Below are positions 1-10,500 of a stretch of 64,000 bases of DNA, one piece after another. The stretch covers positions 2,503,501-2,567,500 of the forward strand of contig NZ_CP047602.1 of assembly GCF_009905255.1 (NCBI RefSeq), given 5' to 3'. The DNA is from Thermoanaerobacterium aotearoense. Lineage in GTDB: Bacteria; Bacillota; Thermoanaerobacteria; Thermoanaerobacterales; Thermoanaerobacteraceae. Below the pieces are notes generated by a model. The model did no database searches. It saw nothing but the letters and a program-made list of their open reading frames with translations, and was not told the origin of the DNA. How positions within the stretch are numbered: the stretch's first letter is position 1; every line of letters starts with the position of its first letter. A program made the position numbers and the translations under genes.

Positions 1-1706
1 GATACAGGATATACGTATGAAGCCCCATGCTGGATTTTAAGCCTCTCAATCGCATCTGTATCATCTGAAAGCCATATCTGAGGGCTGAAATACAGCATTC
101 CAGGGTCAAAGCGCCCTCCTCCTCCAGAGCAATTTTCCAAAATGATATGCGGAAATTCTGTCGTAAGCCTGTCCATAATTTCATATACGCCTAAAACATA
201 TCTGTGCCATATTTCTCTCTGACGATCGGGTGGCAATACACAATTTCCGACATCGCTAAGCTGCCTATTCATATCCCACTTTACATATTCTATGTTTGCA
301 CTGCGTAAAATATTGCTTACGCTTCCATAAACGTAATCTCTGACTTCCTTTCTGGACAAATCCAATACATATTGATTGCGGCACAATGTACCTTCTCTTC
401 CATCTATGTGTATGCACCAATCCGGATGTGCCCTATAAAGATCGGAATCCGGCGAAACCATCTCAGGCTCAAACCATATCCCAAACTTCATGCCAAGTTT
501 ATTTACTTCATCTACTAAATATTTAAGCCCTCCTTTTAACTTTTCTTCATTGACGACCCAATCACCTAAAGAACAATTATCACTGTTCCGCTTTCCAAAC
601 CAACCATCGTCCATCACAAGCATCTCAATTCCCAGCTTTGATGCTTCTCTTGCCAATCTCAAAAGCTTATCAGTATCAAAGTCAAAATATGCAGCTTCCC
701 AGCTATTTATAAGGACAGGTCTTCTTTTATTTTTATATTCACCTCGTATAAGATGATTGCGGTATAGATCGTGAAAAGTTCGTGACATTTTCCCAATACC
801 TTCGTTTGAATAGACCATCACTACTTCTGGTGCCACAAATTCCTCCTGAGGTTCAAGTTTCCATCCAAAATCAAATGGATTTATACCCATAACAACGCGA
901 GTTGTATCAAACTGACATCCTTCTACTTGTGCTAAGAAATTACCAGAATATATAAGGTTAAACCCATAAACTTCACCAAAATCTTCAGTGGCATTCCTAT
1001 CCATTAAAGCTAAAAACGGATTTGCCTGATGACTTGTCTCACCTCTATATGATGAAACAGCTTGTTTCCCAAGCTCAACTTTCCTTCTCTTTACATGAAA
1101 TTCTCTGGCCCATGAGCCATGTAAAGTTACCATATCCATGTCAATTCGGTCAAAATCAACACATACGGACAACACTCTCGTCAATATGATATCTTCATCA
1201 GAGCAATTTTTTACTTTTACACTTCTCGTTATTGCATCTAAATCTTCAAAAACCGTATAAATCAAAACAACTTCTAAATTTAAATGATTATCAACACACT
1301 TTATTTCAAGCGTAGTACAGTCATCTTCATTGCCAAACGTTGATGGCAAGCCATTTAATTTTGGCTTGCCTTTATATATTTTATGAGACTTGTAAAAAAT
1401 CCCGCACGCAGTAATTCCTGACTTTGTCATAACCTTTAAACATGGCTCTCTAAAATCCCCCAAACCACTTGTAGGGTATTCTGTAGGGAAGCTGTCTAAA
1501 AACGACATCCTGTCTCTTCCATTCTTTGAAGGAACATAAGGAGGTTCATCTAATCTTAAAAGGTAATTCACATCTTCATCAGGAATCATCTCTCCAAAGT
1601 AGACATGTCCTAAAAACTTTTCTTCATCAACGATAGCCATTATATAACTGGTATCTTTAGCATCAAGTTTAAATGATTTCGACTTCTCATAATAACGTAT
1701 CGGCAT
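1..1706 (-). CDS. GH36 alpha-galactosidase (3' end beyond window)
   Basis: Retaining alpha-galactosidase that would remove alpha-1,6-galactose side chains from imported galactomannan or raffinose-type oligosaccharides. The reading frame stays open from the window edge to an ATG at 1706, preceded by GGAGG (minus strand, about 8 nt away). 568 residues are visible of a family length near 720-730, so roughly 160 C-terminal residues are missing. The GH36 signatures are present: KWDMNR, where Asp about 478 should be the nucleophile, and LSDDTD at about 546-551, which should carry the acid/base Asp. The motif GIWFEPEMVS is also typical of the family. No signal peptide is seen, so it should be cytoplasmic. 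It lies 116 nt downstream of the esterase gene and is probably the last or a late gene of the mannan operon. Family assignment is firm; substrate is inferred from context. Confidence 0.93.
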   Translation of the reverse strand, partial: MPIRYYEKSKSFKLDAKDTSYIMAIVDEEKFLGHVYFGEMIPDEDVNYLLRLDEPPYVPSKNGRDRMSFLDSFPTEYPTSGLGDFREPCLKVMTKSGITACGIFYKSHKIYKGKPKLNGLPSTFGNEDDCTTLEIKCVDNHLNLEVVLIYTVFEDLDAITRSVKVKNCSDEDIILTRVLSVCVDFDRIDMDMVTLHGSWAREFHVKRRKVELGKQAVSSYRGETSHQANPFLALMDRNATEDFGEVYGFNLIYSGNFLAQVEGCQFDTTRVVMGINPFDFGWKLEPQEEFVAPEVVMVYSNEGIGKMSRTFHDLYRNHLIRGEYKNKRRPVLINSWEAAYFDFDTDKLLRLAREASKLGIEMLVMDDGWFGKRNSDNCSLGDWVVNEEKLKGGLKYLVDEVNKLGMKFGIWFEPEMVSPDSDLYRAHPDWCIHIDGREGTLCRNQYVLDLSRKEVRDYVYGSVSNILRSANIEYVKWDMNRQLSDVGNCVLPPDRQREIWHRYVLGVYEIMDRLTTEFPHIILENCSGGGGRFDPGMLYFSPQIWLSDDTDAIERLKIQHGASYVYPV

Positions 1707-1822
1707 AATAAAAATCCTCCACTTATTTGAAAAATTTATCAACGCTTATTTACTTGAATATTTAATATTTATTTGCTTTTGATAAATTTTCCCACAACTT
1801 TTGCTTTGAATGTAGACTTTCA

Positions 1823-2797
1823 CTATGATTCTAATAATTCTAAGAAGAACTTAAGAATTATATCGCCCGAATACAGAAGGTATTCATGCTGGTACTCCGG
1901 AAAAAATACAATTCTTTTATTTGATGTAATATTGTTGTATGCCGCCATCTGTGAAAATGGAGGACACACGTTATCCATTAAAGCTGTCATCCAAAGTATA
2001 TCACACTTAACATCTTTTGCCCGATTCTTTATATCGATGTATGCAAGCCGCTCAAAGAAGAAATCCTCCTTTAGATGATTTGGGTCCCTCTGCCTAAAAT
2101 ACCACGTAATTTCTTCATAAGTAGGATTTTTAAAATTGTTCTGATATATACCTCTAAAATCACATAAAAATGGATAAATAGCAGCAGCCCCTTTCAAATC
2201 ATCTACTAAGGATGCACATGCGATGGTAAGTGCACCACCCTGCGATGCTCCTGTAGCGAAAATATTTTTTTCATCCACAAAATCCATCGTCTTTAAGATT
2301 TTCACACACTGTGCAGTATCTAAATAAACATTTCTATAAAAAAGATCATCAGGATTGTCGCACTCCAAGCCCCTTATAATATGACCACTCTGTGTATTTC
2401 CCTTGTATACGCCATTGTCAACACTTAACCCTCCTTGGCCTCTAACGTCCATCGCCAGCACGCAAAAGCCTTCTGCGATATATGGAAGTTTTCCGCTCCA
2501 TTCGCCGCTGTTACTCCAATATCCATGAAACATGACAACAGCAGGTATCTTCCCCTCTATCCTCTTAGGCTTTAAAAACTGACAGTGTATTCTTCCTCCA
2601 CCAACACCGGTAAAGTATAAATCGTATGCATCGCAACTTCTTGAAACAAAGTCACTTCTTTTAAGCTCATATTCTAAAGACGCATTCTCAAGATCTTTTC
2701 TTGCTCTCATCCAATATTCATCATAATCTTTTGGCGGATCTCCTATTCCTTTGTAGTCTTTTAAATGCTCTATTTGACACTTGTAAAGTTTATCCAT
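1823..2797 (-). CDS. axe: CE7 acetyl xylan esterase / cephalosporin-C deacetylase family
   Basis: Carbohydrate esterase family 7 enzyme (alpha/beta hydrolase, usually about 320 aa; here 324) that removes acetyl groups from short acetylated sugars inside the cell. The expected catalytic residues are visible: nucleophile Ser185 in GASQGG, Asp275 in ALMDN, His304 in YQHEY. HGYW at 91-94 forms the usual oxyanion Tyr region, and RGQGG at 119-123 is a family signature. No signal peptide is seen. The ATG at 2797 has GAGGTG upstream. The gene starts 11 nt after the GH130 stop, so the two are co-transcribed. In this operon the natural substrate is probably acetylated manno-oligosaccharides, although the family is best known for xylo-oligosaccharides and cephalosporin C. 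Confidence 0.93.
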   Translation of the reverse strand: MDKLYKCQIEHLKDYKGIGDPPKDYDEYWMRARKDLENASLEYELKRSDFVSRSCDAYDLYFTGVGGGRIHCQFLKPKRIEGKIPAVVMFHGYWSNSGEWSGKLPYIAEGFCVLAMDVRGQGGLSVDNGVYKGNTQSGHIIRGLECDNPDDLFYRNVYLDTAQCVKILKTMDFVDEKNIFATGASQGGALTIACASLVDDLKGAAAIYPFLCDFRGIYQNNFKNPTYEEITWYFRQRDPNHLKEDFFFERLAYIDIKNRAKDVKCDILWMTALMDNVCPPFSQMAAYNNITSNKRIVFFPEYQHEYLLYSGDIILKFFLELLES

Positions 2798-2808
2798 CGG
2801 CTACACCT

Positions 2809-3825
2809 CTATATTTTTCCATCTGTTGCATCAAGAGGCAAAACTTCATTGTGCTCTTTTATAAAGTTTAAAGTTTCATCTAATGTCGTATAAGCAACTG
2901 CCACATAGGAATCAGCAGCACCGTAGTATATGGCTATTCTACCTGTATCAGCATCACATAAAGCAGCACATGGAAATACTACATTTGGTACAAATCCTCT
3001 TTCCTCATACCATTCTTCAGGTGTCAGCATAAAACTTCCTGCTCTGTACAACACTTTTGCAGGATTATCTTTATCTAATATGGCTGCACTCATAGAGTAA
3101 ACCAAGCCATTGCATGTGCCTGTAACACCATGATAGAAGATAAGCCATCCATCATCTAATTCAATAGGTGCAGGACCGCATCCAATTTTAACAGATTGCC
3201 ACCATCCATTGCCGCCCTTCTGCATGACAAGCCTGTGTTCTCCCCAATATTTTAAATCAGGGCTTTGGCTTAACATAATATCTCCAAATTGAGTATGTCC
3301 ATTGTCACTGGGTCGTGACAGCATTACGTATTTACCATTTATTCTCCGTGGAAACAAAACCGCATTTCTATTAAATGGCAAAAACGGATTCTCAAGTCTT
3401 GTAAATGTCTTAAAATCCGTCGTCCTGGCAAGTCCTATTGATGCTCCATCGAAGTCACCGCACCATATAATGTAATAGGCATCCTCTACTTTTACAAGTC
3501 TTGGATCGTATGCATATAACGGTTGATACGGTTTTCCATCTTCATCAAAGAATTTAATTTTTTCTTCATCAAACTCCCAGTGAAGCCCATCATCACTTCT
3601 TCCCAAATATATATGTGGTCTTCCATTTATAGTTTCACCACGAAATACTCCAATAAAAGCACCTTCATAAGGAACAACTGCACTGTTAAAGATTCTTCCC
3701 ACTCCATTCACTGGGTTGCGATTTATTATTGGATTTTCACTGTGACGCCATATTGGCCCGTTAAATCCTTTCGGCTTATCCTGCCATGGAATGTTCGTCA
3801 AACTACTTCCTATTATTTTACTCAT
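2809..3825 (-). CDS. GH130 beta-1,4-mannooligosaccharide phosphorylase-like
   Basis: Five-bladed beta-propeller phosphorylase of family GH130, which splits beta-mannosides with phosphate to give mannose 1-phosphate. Length is 338 aa, nearer to the mannooligosaccharide phosphorylase subgroup (about 330 aa) than to the longer mannosylglucose phosphorylases (about 390 aa). Visible family features are HSENPII near 28-34, VFRGE at 60-64, GRSDDGLHWE at 75-84 and YDPRL at 106-110, where Asp107 is the likely proton donor. AAAGGAGA stands 8 nt before the ATG. It sits between the importer permeases and the esterase, which supports intracellular breakdown of imported manno-oligosaccharides. The exact acceptor preference cannot be read from sequence alone. 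Confidence 0.9.
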   Translation of the reverse strand: MSKIIGSSLTNIPWQDKPKGFNGPIWRHSENPIINRNPVNGVGRIFNSAVVPYEGAFIGVFRGETINGRPHIYLGRSDDGLHWEFDEEKIKFFDEDGKPYQPLYAYDPRLVKVEDAYYIIWCGDFDGASIGLARTTDFKTFTRLENPFLPFNRNAVLFPRRINGKYVMLSRPSDNGHTQFGDIMLSQSPDLKYWGEHRLVMQKGGNGWWQSVKIGCGPAPIELDDGWLIFYHGVTGTCNGLVYSMSAAILDKDNPAKVLYRAGSFMLTPEEWYEERGFVPNVVFPCAALCDADTGRIAIYYGAADSYVAVAYTTLDETLNFIKEHNEVLPLDATDGKI

Positions 3826-3845
3826 AAACTATCTCTCCTTTAAAA

Positions 3846-4694
3846 TTATTCTTTAACAGATCCAACAACCAATCCATTGTAGATCTGTTTTTGCAACGCC
3901 AGAAAAATAATAAGTGTAGGTATCATTATAAGAATTACACCTGCAGAAATTATTTCCCAATGAGCACCATAAGGTCCTTTAAAAGCAAATAGTGCGGTTG
4001 ATACTGTAAGTAAACTTTGATCCGGTGTGTAGAGGAAAGGAATGTAGAAGTCGTTGTATATAGCTACGCCTTTTGTAATTAACACAGTCGCAACCGCTGG
4101 TCTTATTAATGGAAAAATAATTTTAAAAAATACTTGAAAATAATTTGCACCATCTATTATTGCAGATTCGTCCAATGATACAGATATGTTTTCCATAAAT
4201 TGCAGAAAAATATATATAGATACAATATCTGTACCACAATATAAAATTATAGGAGCAAGTCTTGTATTAAACAATCCTAAAGCGTTTATAATCTGAAACG
4301 TCGCAACTTGGGTAGAAATCATGGGAATCATTGTAGCAACCAAAAATAAAGCATTTGCAGCCTTACTGATTTTAGATTTAAAGCGACTAAACACAAATGC
4401 AGACATTGAACCAGTAAGGACAGAACCTGCCAATGAAAAAATTAATATTATTATAGTATTTTCAAACCCTGTCAGCATATGTCCTTCAGTAAATGCAATG
4501 ATAAAATTCTTGATATTTAAAAAACTTGATGGTAATGTCAATACGCCTGTAGAAGCATATTCAGCACTAGTTTTAAATGCCGCAAAAAAAACTACTAACA
4601 CAGGCACTATGAACACGAAAAGTAACAATATTAGTATAGCATATTTTAATGTAATTAAAATAATATCTTTTATATTCGTTTTTCTCATAATCAT
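3846..4694 (-). CDS. ABC sugar transporter permease, MalG/UgpE type
   Basis: Inner-membrane permease of a CUT1 carbohydrate ABC importer, 282 aa with six predicted membrane segments. The first is near residues 13-35. The cytoplasmic EAA loop that docks the ATPase is visible as LDESAIIDGANYFQVFFKI followed by a Pro, around residues 175-200. Translation probably starts at the ATG at 4694, which follows GAGGGGTG by 8 nt. The start is only 3 nt beyond the stop of the partner permease, so the two are tightly coupled. No ATPase gene is present in this operon; CUT1 systems in Firmicutes often borrow a shared MsmK/MsmX ATPase encoded elsewhere. The substrate, inferred from neighbours, is manno-oligosaccharides. 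Confidence 0.93.
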   Translation of the reverse strand: MIMRKTNIKDIILITLKYAILILLLFVFIVPVLVVFFAAFKTSAEYASTGVLTLPSSFLNIKNFIIAFTEGHMLTGFENTIIILIFSLAGSVLTGSMSAFVFSRFKSKISKAANALFLVATMIPMISTQVATFQIINALGLFNTRLAPIILYCGTDIVSIYIFLQFMENISVSLDESAIIDGANYFQVFFKIIFPLIRPAVATVLITKGVAIYNDFYIPFLYTPDQSLLTVSTALFAFKGPYGAHWEIISAGVILIMIPTLIIFLALQKQIYNGLVVGSVKE

Positions 4695-4697
4695 GTT

Positions 4698-5606
4698 TTA
4701 CGCACCCCTCGATTGTAATGCAAATCTTTGAATTGCAAATATCAAAATGCTTATTATAAGCAAGATAACAGCTAAAGCGGAAGCTAATCCAACTCTGTAG
4801 TTTTGGAATGCAAAATTTACTGTTTGAATGACAAATGTCATGCTGCCATTTCCACCGCCTGTCATAATATATGGTATTTCAAATGCAGCTAATGAACCAG
4901 TTACCGAAAGAAATACCAATAACTTTAATATTGTCGATATCCCCGGTATTATAATATGAATAAATTGTTGAAATCTATTGGCACCGTCAACCTCTGCGGC
5001 TTCAATTATGTCTGTAGGAATCGACTGCATAGCTGCCGAAAACATTACAATATCATATCCTATATATCGCCACACTGAAACGAATGCCAGCGATACATTT
5101 ATGAGATGTGGATCCTGAAGCCAAAAGTGTATATATCGCCCTAATCCTAACAATTTTAAAATCGTATCAAGTGTAGAACCTGGCTGAAAGAAAAATATAA
5201 ATATAAAACTTATTGCGACACTATTGATTAAAGAAGGAAAAAAATAAACTCCTTTAAATAAATTTGCAAATCTGCATCTAAAGCTAATTAAGTATGAAAT
5301 ACATACTGCTAAAGCAATCTGTATAAAAGCAGCTACAATATAATACAAGCTGACAATAAATGGCCTGAAATAATCTGCACTGCTAAATATTAATTTATAA
5401 TTATCTAAACCAATAAAATTTTTCGTAGGGCTTATTCCATCCCAATCAGTAAAGCTGTAACCAAACATAAATATTGATGGAACATAAGTAAATAATATAA
5501 GCAACAATACAGGTACAAATAAAAATGTAATTGAAATAAGGATTTTCTGTTGTTTGTATGTGAGTGATGATATGCTAAATCTCTTTCTCTTTACATCAAC
5601 TTCCAT
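4698..5606 (-). CDS. ABC sugar transporter permease, MalF/UgpA type
   Basis: Second CUT1 importer permease, 302 aa. It has a short charged N-terminus (KRKRF) followed by six membrane segments, the first near residues 22-45. The EAA loop reads IEAAEVDGANRFQQFIHI then a Pro, close to the canonical EAA---G---------I-LP pattern. The ATG at 5606 is preceded by GAGAGGGTG. The gene follows the binding-protein gene after a 123-nt gap that contains a strong hairpin (5661-5722), which would let the binding protein be made in excess over the permeases. It should form a heterodimer with the product of 3846-4694. Confidence 0.93.
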   Translation of the reverse strand: MEVDVKRKRFSISSLTYKQQKILISITFLFVPVLLLILFTYVPSIFMFGYSFTDWDGISPTKNFIGLDNYKLIFSSADYFRPFIVSLYYIVAAFIQIALAVCISYLISFRCRFANLFKGVYFFPSLINSVAISFIFIFFFQPGSTLDTILKLLGLGRYIHFWLQDPHLINVSLAFVSVWRYIGYDIVMFSAAMQSIPTDIIEAAEVDGANRFQQFIHIIIPGISTILKLLVFLSVTGSLAAFEIPYIMTGGGNGSMTFVIQTVNFAFQNYRVGLASALAVILLIISILIFAIQRFALQSRGA

Positions 5607-5660
5607 AATTTCACCCTCTCAGTTTTAATGCACAATTGTTATTTATCGCTTAATAAATAA

Positions 5661-5722
5661 ATGGTTTAGATTATGCTTTATGCAAATGAACAAAAAGGCA
5701 TAAAGCATAATTTCTAAACCAT
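5661..5722 (-). promoter_or_regulatory. intercistronic hairpin between binding protein and permeases
   Basis: Arms at 5661-5683 and 5698-5722 match over 23 positions with a 2-nt bulge and a 14-nt loop. No clean T-run follows on the minus strand, so it looks more like a 3'-end stabiliser or partial attenuator than a full terminator. Such elements commonly set a high binding-protein to permease ratio. The structure is seen directly; the role is inferred. Confidence 0.75.
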
Positions 5723-5729
5723 ATTTCAT

Positions 5730-7037
5730 TTACTTTTTGACAGCATTAACTCCTTGTGCCCATTTTGAATTTAATTCGGACATATATTGATCAAATGTCT
5801 CATTACTTACTCCTAACCCAATTTCTATAATTTTCTTTACCCATTTACCGTCATTTAAATTTATCAGTGAAACTTTCTGAACTGTATCTAAATCCTGTGC
5901 TTGTTGTGTTGTACCAGGTTTTGCTTCTACCAATTCGACATCTGTGGCACCACTCAAATAATCAGGTAATTTTGCACCGACAATAGGTGAAAACATATTA
6001 GAGTCTTGTGGGTACTTTGTTATAAAGAATTTCAAAAATTCTTTTGCTAATGGTATGTTCTTGCTATGAATATTTACACCCATACCATAATCAGGTCCAA
6101 CTTGAACTATCGCTTTGCCATCGTGTCGAACCGGAACGGGCATGTACTTTATATCTTCAGGTGTCTTTGATTTCGCTTGAATTTGCCCAATTGCCCACGT
6201 ACCTAAACACATAACCGCAATTTTCCCATCTGCCATAGCTTGTTTAGACCATTCCCAATCTGACGTCATAGGATCCTTTTCAACTAATTTATTTTTTACA
6301 GCTTCATAAAGAAGGTCTAACGAAGTATACGTTGCAGTACCTTTTGTAAATTCATTTGGATTATAGATCATCTTATTCATGTAATCTGGATCACCAGATA
6401 TGCCGATTTGTAACGCATTCGAGAAATTTGTCAAGGCCCATTCTGATGTATAATTTGTATAATATGGTATAGCATTTGTCTTTTCCTTTATTGCCTTTAG
6501 CATATTGATGTATTCATCAGGTGTCGTTGGAAGACTTGTTACACCGGCATCCTTTAAAACCTTTGCATTGTATACAAAACCTGTTGCATTAGCTCCTGTA
6601 GGAATACCATAGATCGTACCATCTACGTCAAAATTATCAAGGTAATTATAAGTTTTTGATAGCTCATCTTTAGTTCCAAGAGGAGCAAAGAAATCTTTAT
6701 ACTTGTCCTTTGTTATATTGGCAGGAATCATTAAAACATCGCCATAGTTGCCAGTAGACATTCTTGTAGAAATTGCATTTTGATAATCATTTAGGTTTTC
6801 AAACTTTATTGTAGTCCCAGGATGCAATTTTTCAAACTCATCAGCATATTTATTAAATGTATCTGTCATATCAGTCCTGTGCGTCAATACAGTGATAGTC
6901 CCTTTTAGCTCATTGCTGGAGCTGCTCGTTTTATTGCTGCTGGCATTGTTATTATTGTTTGAATTACCACACCCGGCAAGTGAAGTAGATATTACTGCAG
7001 TAGCCAGTAACAATGACAACATTTTTTTTGCTTTCAT
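5730..7037 (-). CDS. sugar ABC transporter substrate-binding lipoprotein
   Basis: Extracytoplasmic solute-binding protein of family 1, 435 aa. It has a lipoprotein signal peptide: KK near the N-terminus, a hydrophobic core, and lipobox LAGC with Cys at about position 23. A low-complexity Asn/Ser linker (about 24-43) precedes the two-lobed binding domain. The ATG at 7037 has AAGGAGGA 8 nt upstream. It is the first gene of the importer operon and lies 285 nt downstream of a consensus promoter at 7329-7357. Its likely ligand is manno-oligosaccharide released by the neighbouring surface mannanase, an inference from context; the protein family is not in doubt. Confidence 0.93.
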   Translation of the reverse strand: MKAKKMLSLLLATAVISTSLAGCGNSNNNNNASSNKTSSSSNELKGTITVLTHRTDMTDTFNKYADEFEKLHPGTTIKFENLNDYQNAISTRMSTGNYGDVLMIPANITKDKYKDFFAPLGTKDELSKTYNYLDNFDVDGTIYGIPTGANATGFVYNAKVLKDAGVTSLPTTPDEYINMLKAIKEKTNAIPYYTNYTSEWALTNFSNALQIGISGDPDYMNKMIYNPNEFTKGTATYTSLDLLYEAVKNKLVEKDPMTSDWEWSKQAMADGKIAVMCLGTWAIGQIQAKSKTPEDIKYMPVPVRHDGKAIVQVGPDYGMGVNIHSKNIPLAKEFLKFFITKYPQDSNMFSPIVGAKLPDYLSGATDVELVEAKPGTTQQAQDLDTVQKVSLINLNDGKWVKKIIEIGLGVSNETFDQYMSELNSKWAQGVNAVKK

Positions 7038-7328
7038 TACCGTTCCTCCTTAAAAACTTTTTAGTATAACTTTTTCAAATGCTTCAAATGTTTACAATAC
7101 ATTTATCAACCTCCTCTCATTGTTAAATTTTATTAAAAGGTTAATGTCACCTTTTGCACGATTATCAAAAATATAAAGAACAACACAATTGAAATAATAA
7201 TTTCAACATACATTATCCACATTATCAACTTCAAATAACTATTTATTTTTTGAATATTTTAAAGTTATTTTATGCTAATTTGTCACAATTATAAAGTATA
7301 TTGTGTTTAACTTTTTAACTTTAATTTA

Positions 7329-7357
7329 AGTATAAAATAACTATCACAAAATGTCAA
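7329..7357 (-). promoter_or_regulatory. sigma-A promoter of the sugar importer operon
   Basis: On the minus strand TTGACA (7357-7352) and TATACT (7334-7329) are separated by 17 nt. Both hexamers match the consensus in at least five of six positions. The predicted start is near 7322. Confidence 0.75.
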
Positions 7358-7544
7358 TACAAAATTGTTATTTTCATTTATTTACATATATTTATTGTAT
7401 TTAACGTATACAACACGTATCTAATGGTTATTTAACCTTTATTTTAGTTTACTTTATGGTTATATATTTACTTATATAATCTAACTTCACGCTTATTATA
7501 CTTTGATTCTTGTGTAAGCAATATTTATATAATTAAATAATTTT

Positions 7545-7573
7545 GCAAAAAATGATGGGATTGCTCCCATCAT
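7545..7573 (-). terminator. terminator after the GH26 mannanase gene
   Basis: GATGGGA and TCCCATC form a perfect stem (7552-7573) around a TTGC-type loop. On the minus strand it is followed by TTTTTTG. It lies 11 nt beyond the mannanase stop codon, which separates mannanase transcription from the importer operon. Confidence 0.85.
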
Positions 7574-7583
7574 TCTTAAGCCC

Positions 7584-10500
7584 TTAATCTGACAACACAA
7601 CGTTGTCTAAATAAACATTGCTGTTTCCAGTTTGTCCACTATCAGGTATAATCTTTACACCAATTGACTGCACATTGTCAAGGTTACTTATCTTTGATGA
7701 ATCCAAATCAATTGATAGAATCGTAAATCCACTACTGCTAATTGGTTGCCAACCACTATCATACCAGGTCCAGCTGGACCCTGTTTTTATATAAAGCGCC
7801 GCGGTTGCAGTACCATTTGATAATTTAATATCGATACTTATTTTTTTAACTGCCGACAAATCAATTGCCTGTACCTTATCAATTTCAAAACCATCCGTCT
7901 TGCTTAAATCAAAATTAGATGTAAGTGAATGTGTGCCACTGCTTGCAGCATCAGTTGTTATACTTGTTGCTATCGCATTTGCATTATTTTGATCAACAGT
8001 CCAACCATCTGTTCCATTCTCAAAATCATACAACACACCAGGCTGAGCAGGAGTGCTGTTAGATCCAGAACTACCATTGGGTATTCCGCCGGTACCATCA
8101 TTTATAGCTCGTATGCCATCAAAGTAAAGCGTTCCACTTTTTGATCCTCCAGCATCATTAACATATATAGAAAACTCTTGAACATTTTTAAGATCTTCTT
8201 TTGTTATGACTTTACCTTGATCCTTTGTATCCCACGGCGCAACCGTAAAACTGTTAAACCCAATTTCCTCCCAATGCGGTATACTATTTGAAAGAGACGG
8301 ATATGCTTCGTAATAAATTCCATTTATTTTCATTTGAATTACTAATTTCTGATTGCTTCCATCTGGCACTAAATAAAACTTCAATTTATTATATCCCGAC
8401 CAATCAACACCACCTAAAGTCTTTGTAACTCCCGTATATCCAGAGCTACCCAACCTATAATCGACTTTCATAGCATACTTACCATCTGCTGCATTATTGT
8501 TAGTAAGCGAAACTGAAATATCATCTCCTGATGCTTTAATCCATTTTGACTGCAATGCAGCATCATTTCCCTGATATGATTCAAAATCATCAACTAAAGA
8601 TGGATCAGTAGGCGCTTCTACAAATGCATTTATCAGTTGAATATTGTCAACATATATTTCTCCTGTACCATCAAAATTCAAGCCATTTCCTACTACTGAT
8701 ATAGCAAGTCCTTTAGCCGATGCTACCTTTGAACTGTCTAAATCAATTGTAACTGGGAAATAAGCATATTGTATGCCATCAATACTTTCTGTACTCAAAT
8801 CTGTAATTTTCTTCTCCGTAGTAGTCATACCATATTTCGTATCCCAATCGTCTGGCAACATTGCAATCCCACGCACAGTTGCATCAGGATTAACATTTGC
8901 TGCTGCTACCGGAATCAAGACATCAAATTTAATACGATTCACATATGGCAATACATCATTTATATTAGTCAATTGCAATTTCAATTCTTGCCATGAATCT
9001 GCATAAGTCATCCCACTGACAGTCATTTCGAGTTTTCCATCACCATCTAATACTGCATGCCCTATATTCAAACTCATAGATTCAGGGTAAGTACCATTAT
9101 TTTGAATGCCTTCTATATTTGTATCAAAAGTATAATCTTTAATCAATATCTCAGGAATTTTTACAAAAACGTTGACAGACTGTTCAAATTCGATGCTCCC
9201 ACCATTATATGCAATGACTGTAATCTTCGTTGTTTTACCATTGTATTGATAAGAAGGAGACCAATCCTGAGAATAATATCCATCCTGATCTAATGTCATT
9301 GGTACTTCAACATTAGAATCATTAACTTTATACACAACTTTTGTTGGTGTGTCATTCAATATTCGCACTCTAATCTTTGTTGTGTTAGTTGTTATTTCTG
9401 AATTATCAGTTGGCGTAACAATATGCATAAATGGCTTACCTGGATTGACAATGACATCTTCAGTTAAATTTGTCCCTTTTATATCATTAAGAAATGCCGT
9501 ATAAGGATCTTGATAAAATTTTATAAAATCGGGCAACAATTCATGATCTCCTAAATTTGGTGCGTTCTTATATGGAACAAATAAATTACCATTCAATCCA
9601 AAATTAGCCCATGTCAGCATATACGCAATACGCCTTGCATTGCTATCAGATTTAATAGCATTTAATACGTCAGTAAACCAGCTAAGATCACCATTTCCTG
9701 TCACTTTCATTCCTTGAGGACTATAGCCAAATTCAGATAAAACAGCTATCTTCCCTTTGCTATCAGCCAATTTTGAAATCATAGATAAGTCGTTAACTAG
9801 ACCGCTTAAAAATTGTGCTGTTCCTGGGTTGTCAATGTTGTCATACTGGTCCATACCAAGAACATCTACGTAATTATCACCAGGATAAGTTGCTAAATAA
9901 TTATCTTCACTGCCATTAAAAGGGCCATTAGGTGAATATACATACAATATATTGTGAACTCCTTTTTTGTCTCGCAAATATTCTACCGTATATCTGTATA
10001 GTTCAATATATTGGCTTGGCGTCGTCGTCTTTGCTCCCCACCAGAACCAACCACCATTTTGCTCATGGAATGGTCTAAACAAAATTGGTATCAAGTTCCC
10101 ATCATCATCTTTGAGGTTATTTGCAAATAGGGCTATATTATCTAAAAATTCATTAAATTGGCTGTTGTATTCGCCACCAGGAAGTATCTTTTCTACAACA
10201 TCACCAGAAACATCATTAAAACTGCCACCTGTAACAAAATTAGGCATATGAGCACTTAAAGTGAAAATTCCACCCATCTCATGGATTTTCTTAACAGCTG
10301 CTATTAAATTTTCACGATTTTTTTCCAGATCATTCGGAACACCTGGTTTCTCTTTCCCTTCTAAGCTTAAGGTATCCCATCCAAAAACAGCTGGAAAATC
10401 TCCAACATCGTTCTTTACATCTGACTGTAATTCATTTGAACCAGAAGTTATTGTAATTCCTTCGTCAGTATCATGTTGATGGCCAAACAATACCTCTTTT

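Larger units (their letters stand above)
7038..7583. other. 546-nt intergenic region upstream of the importer operon
   Basis: Very AT-rich and without a coding signal on either strand. It holds the importer promoter (7329-7357, minus strand), a long untranslated leader of about 285 nt, and at its right end the mannanase terminator hairpin. I found no clear catabolite-responsive element (TGWNANCGNTNWCA) and no riboswitch that I recognise. Confidence 0.7.
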
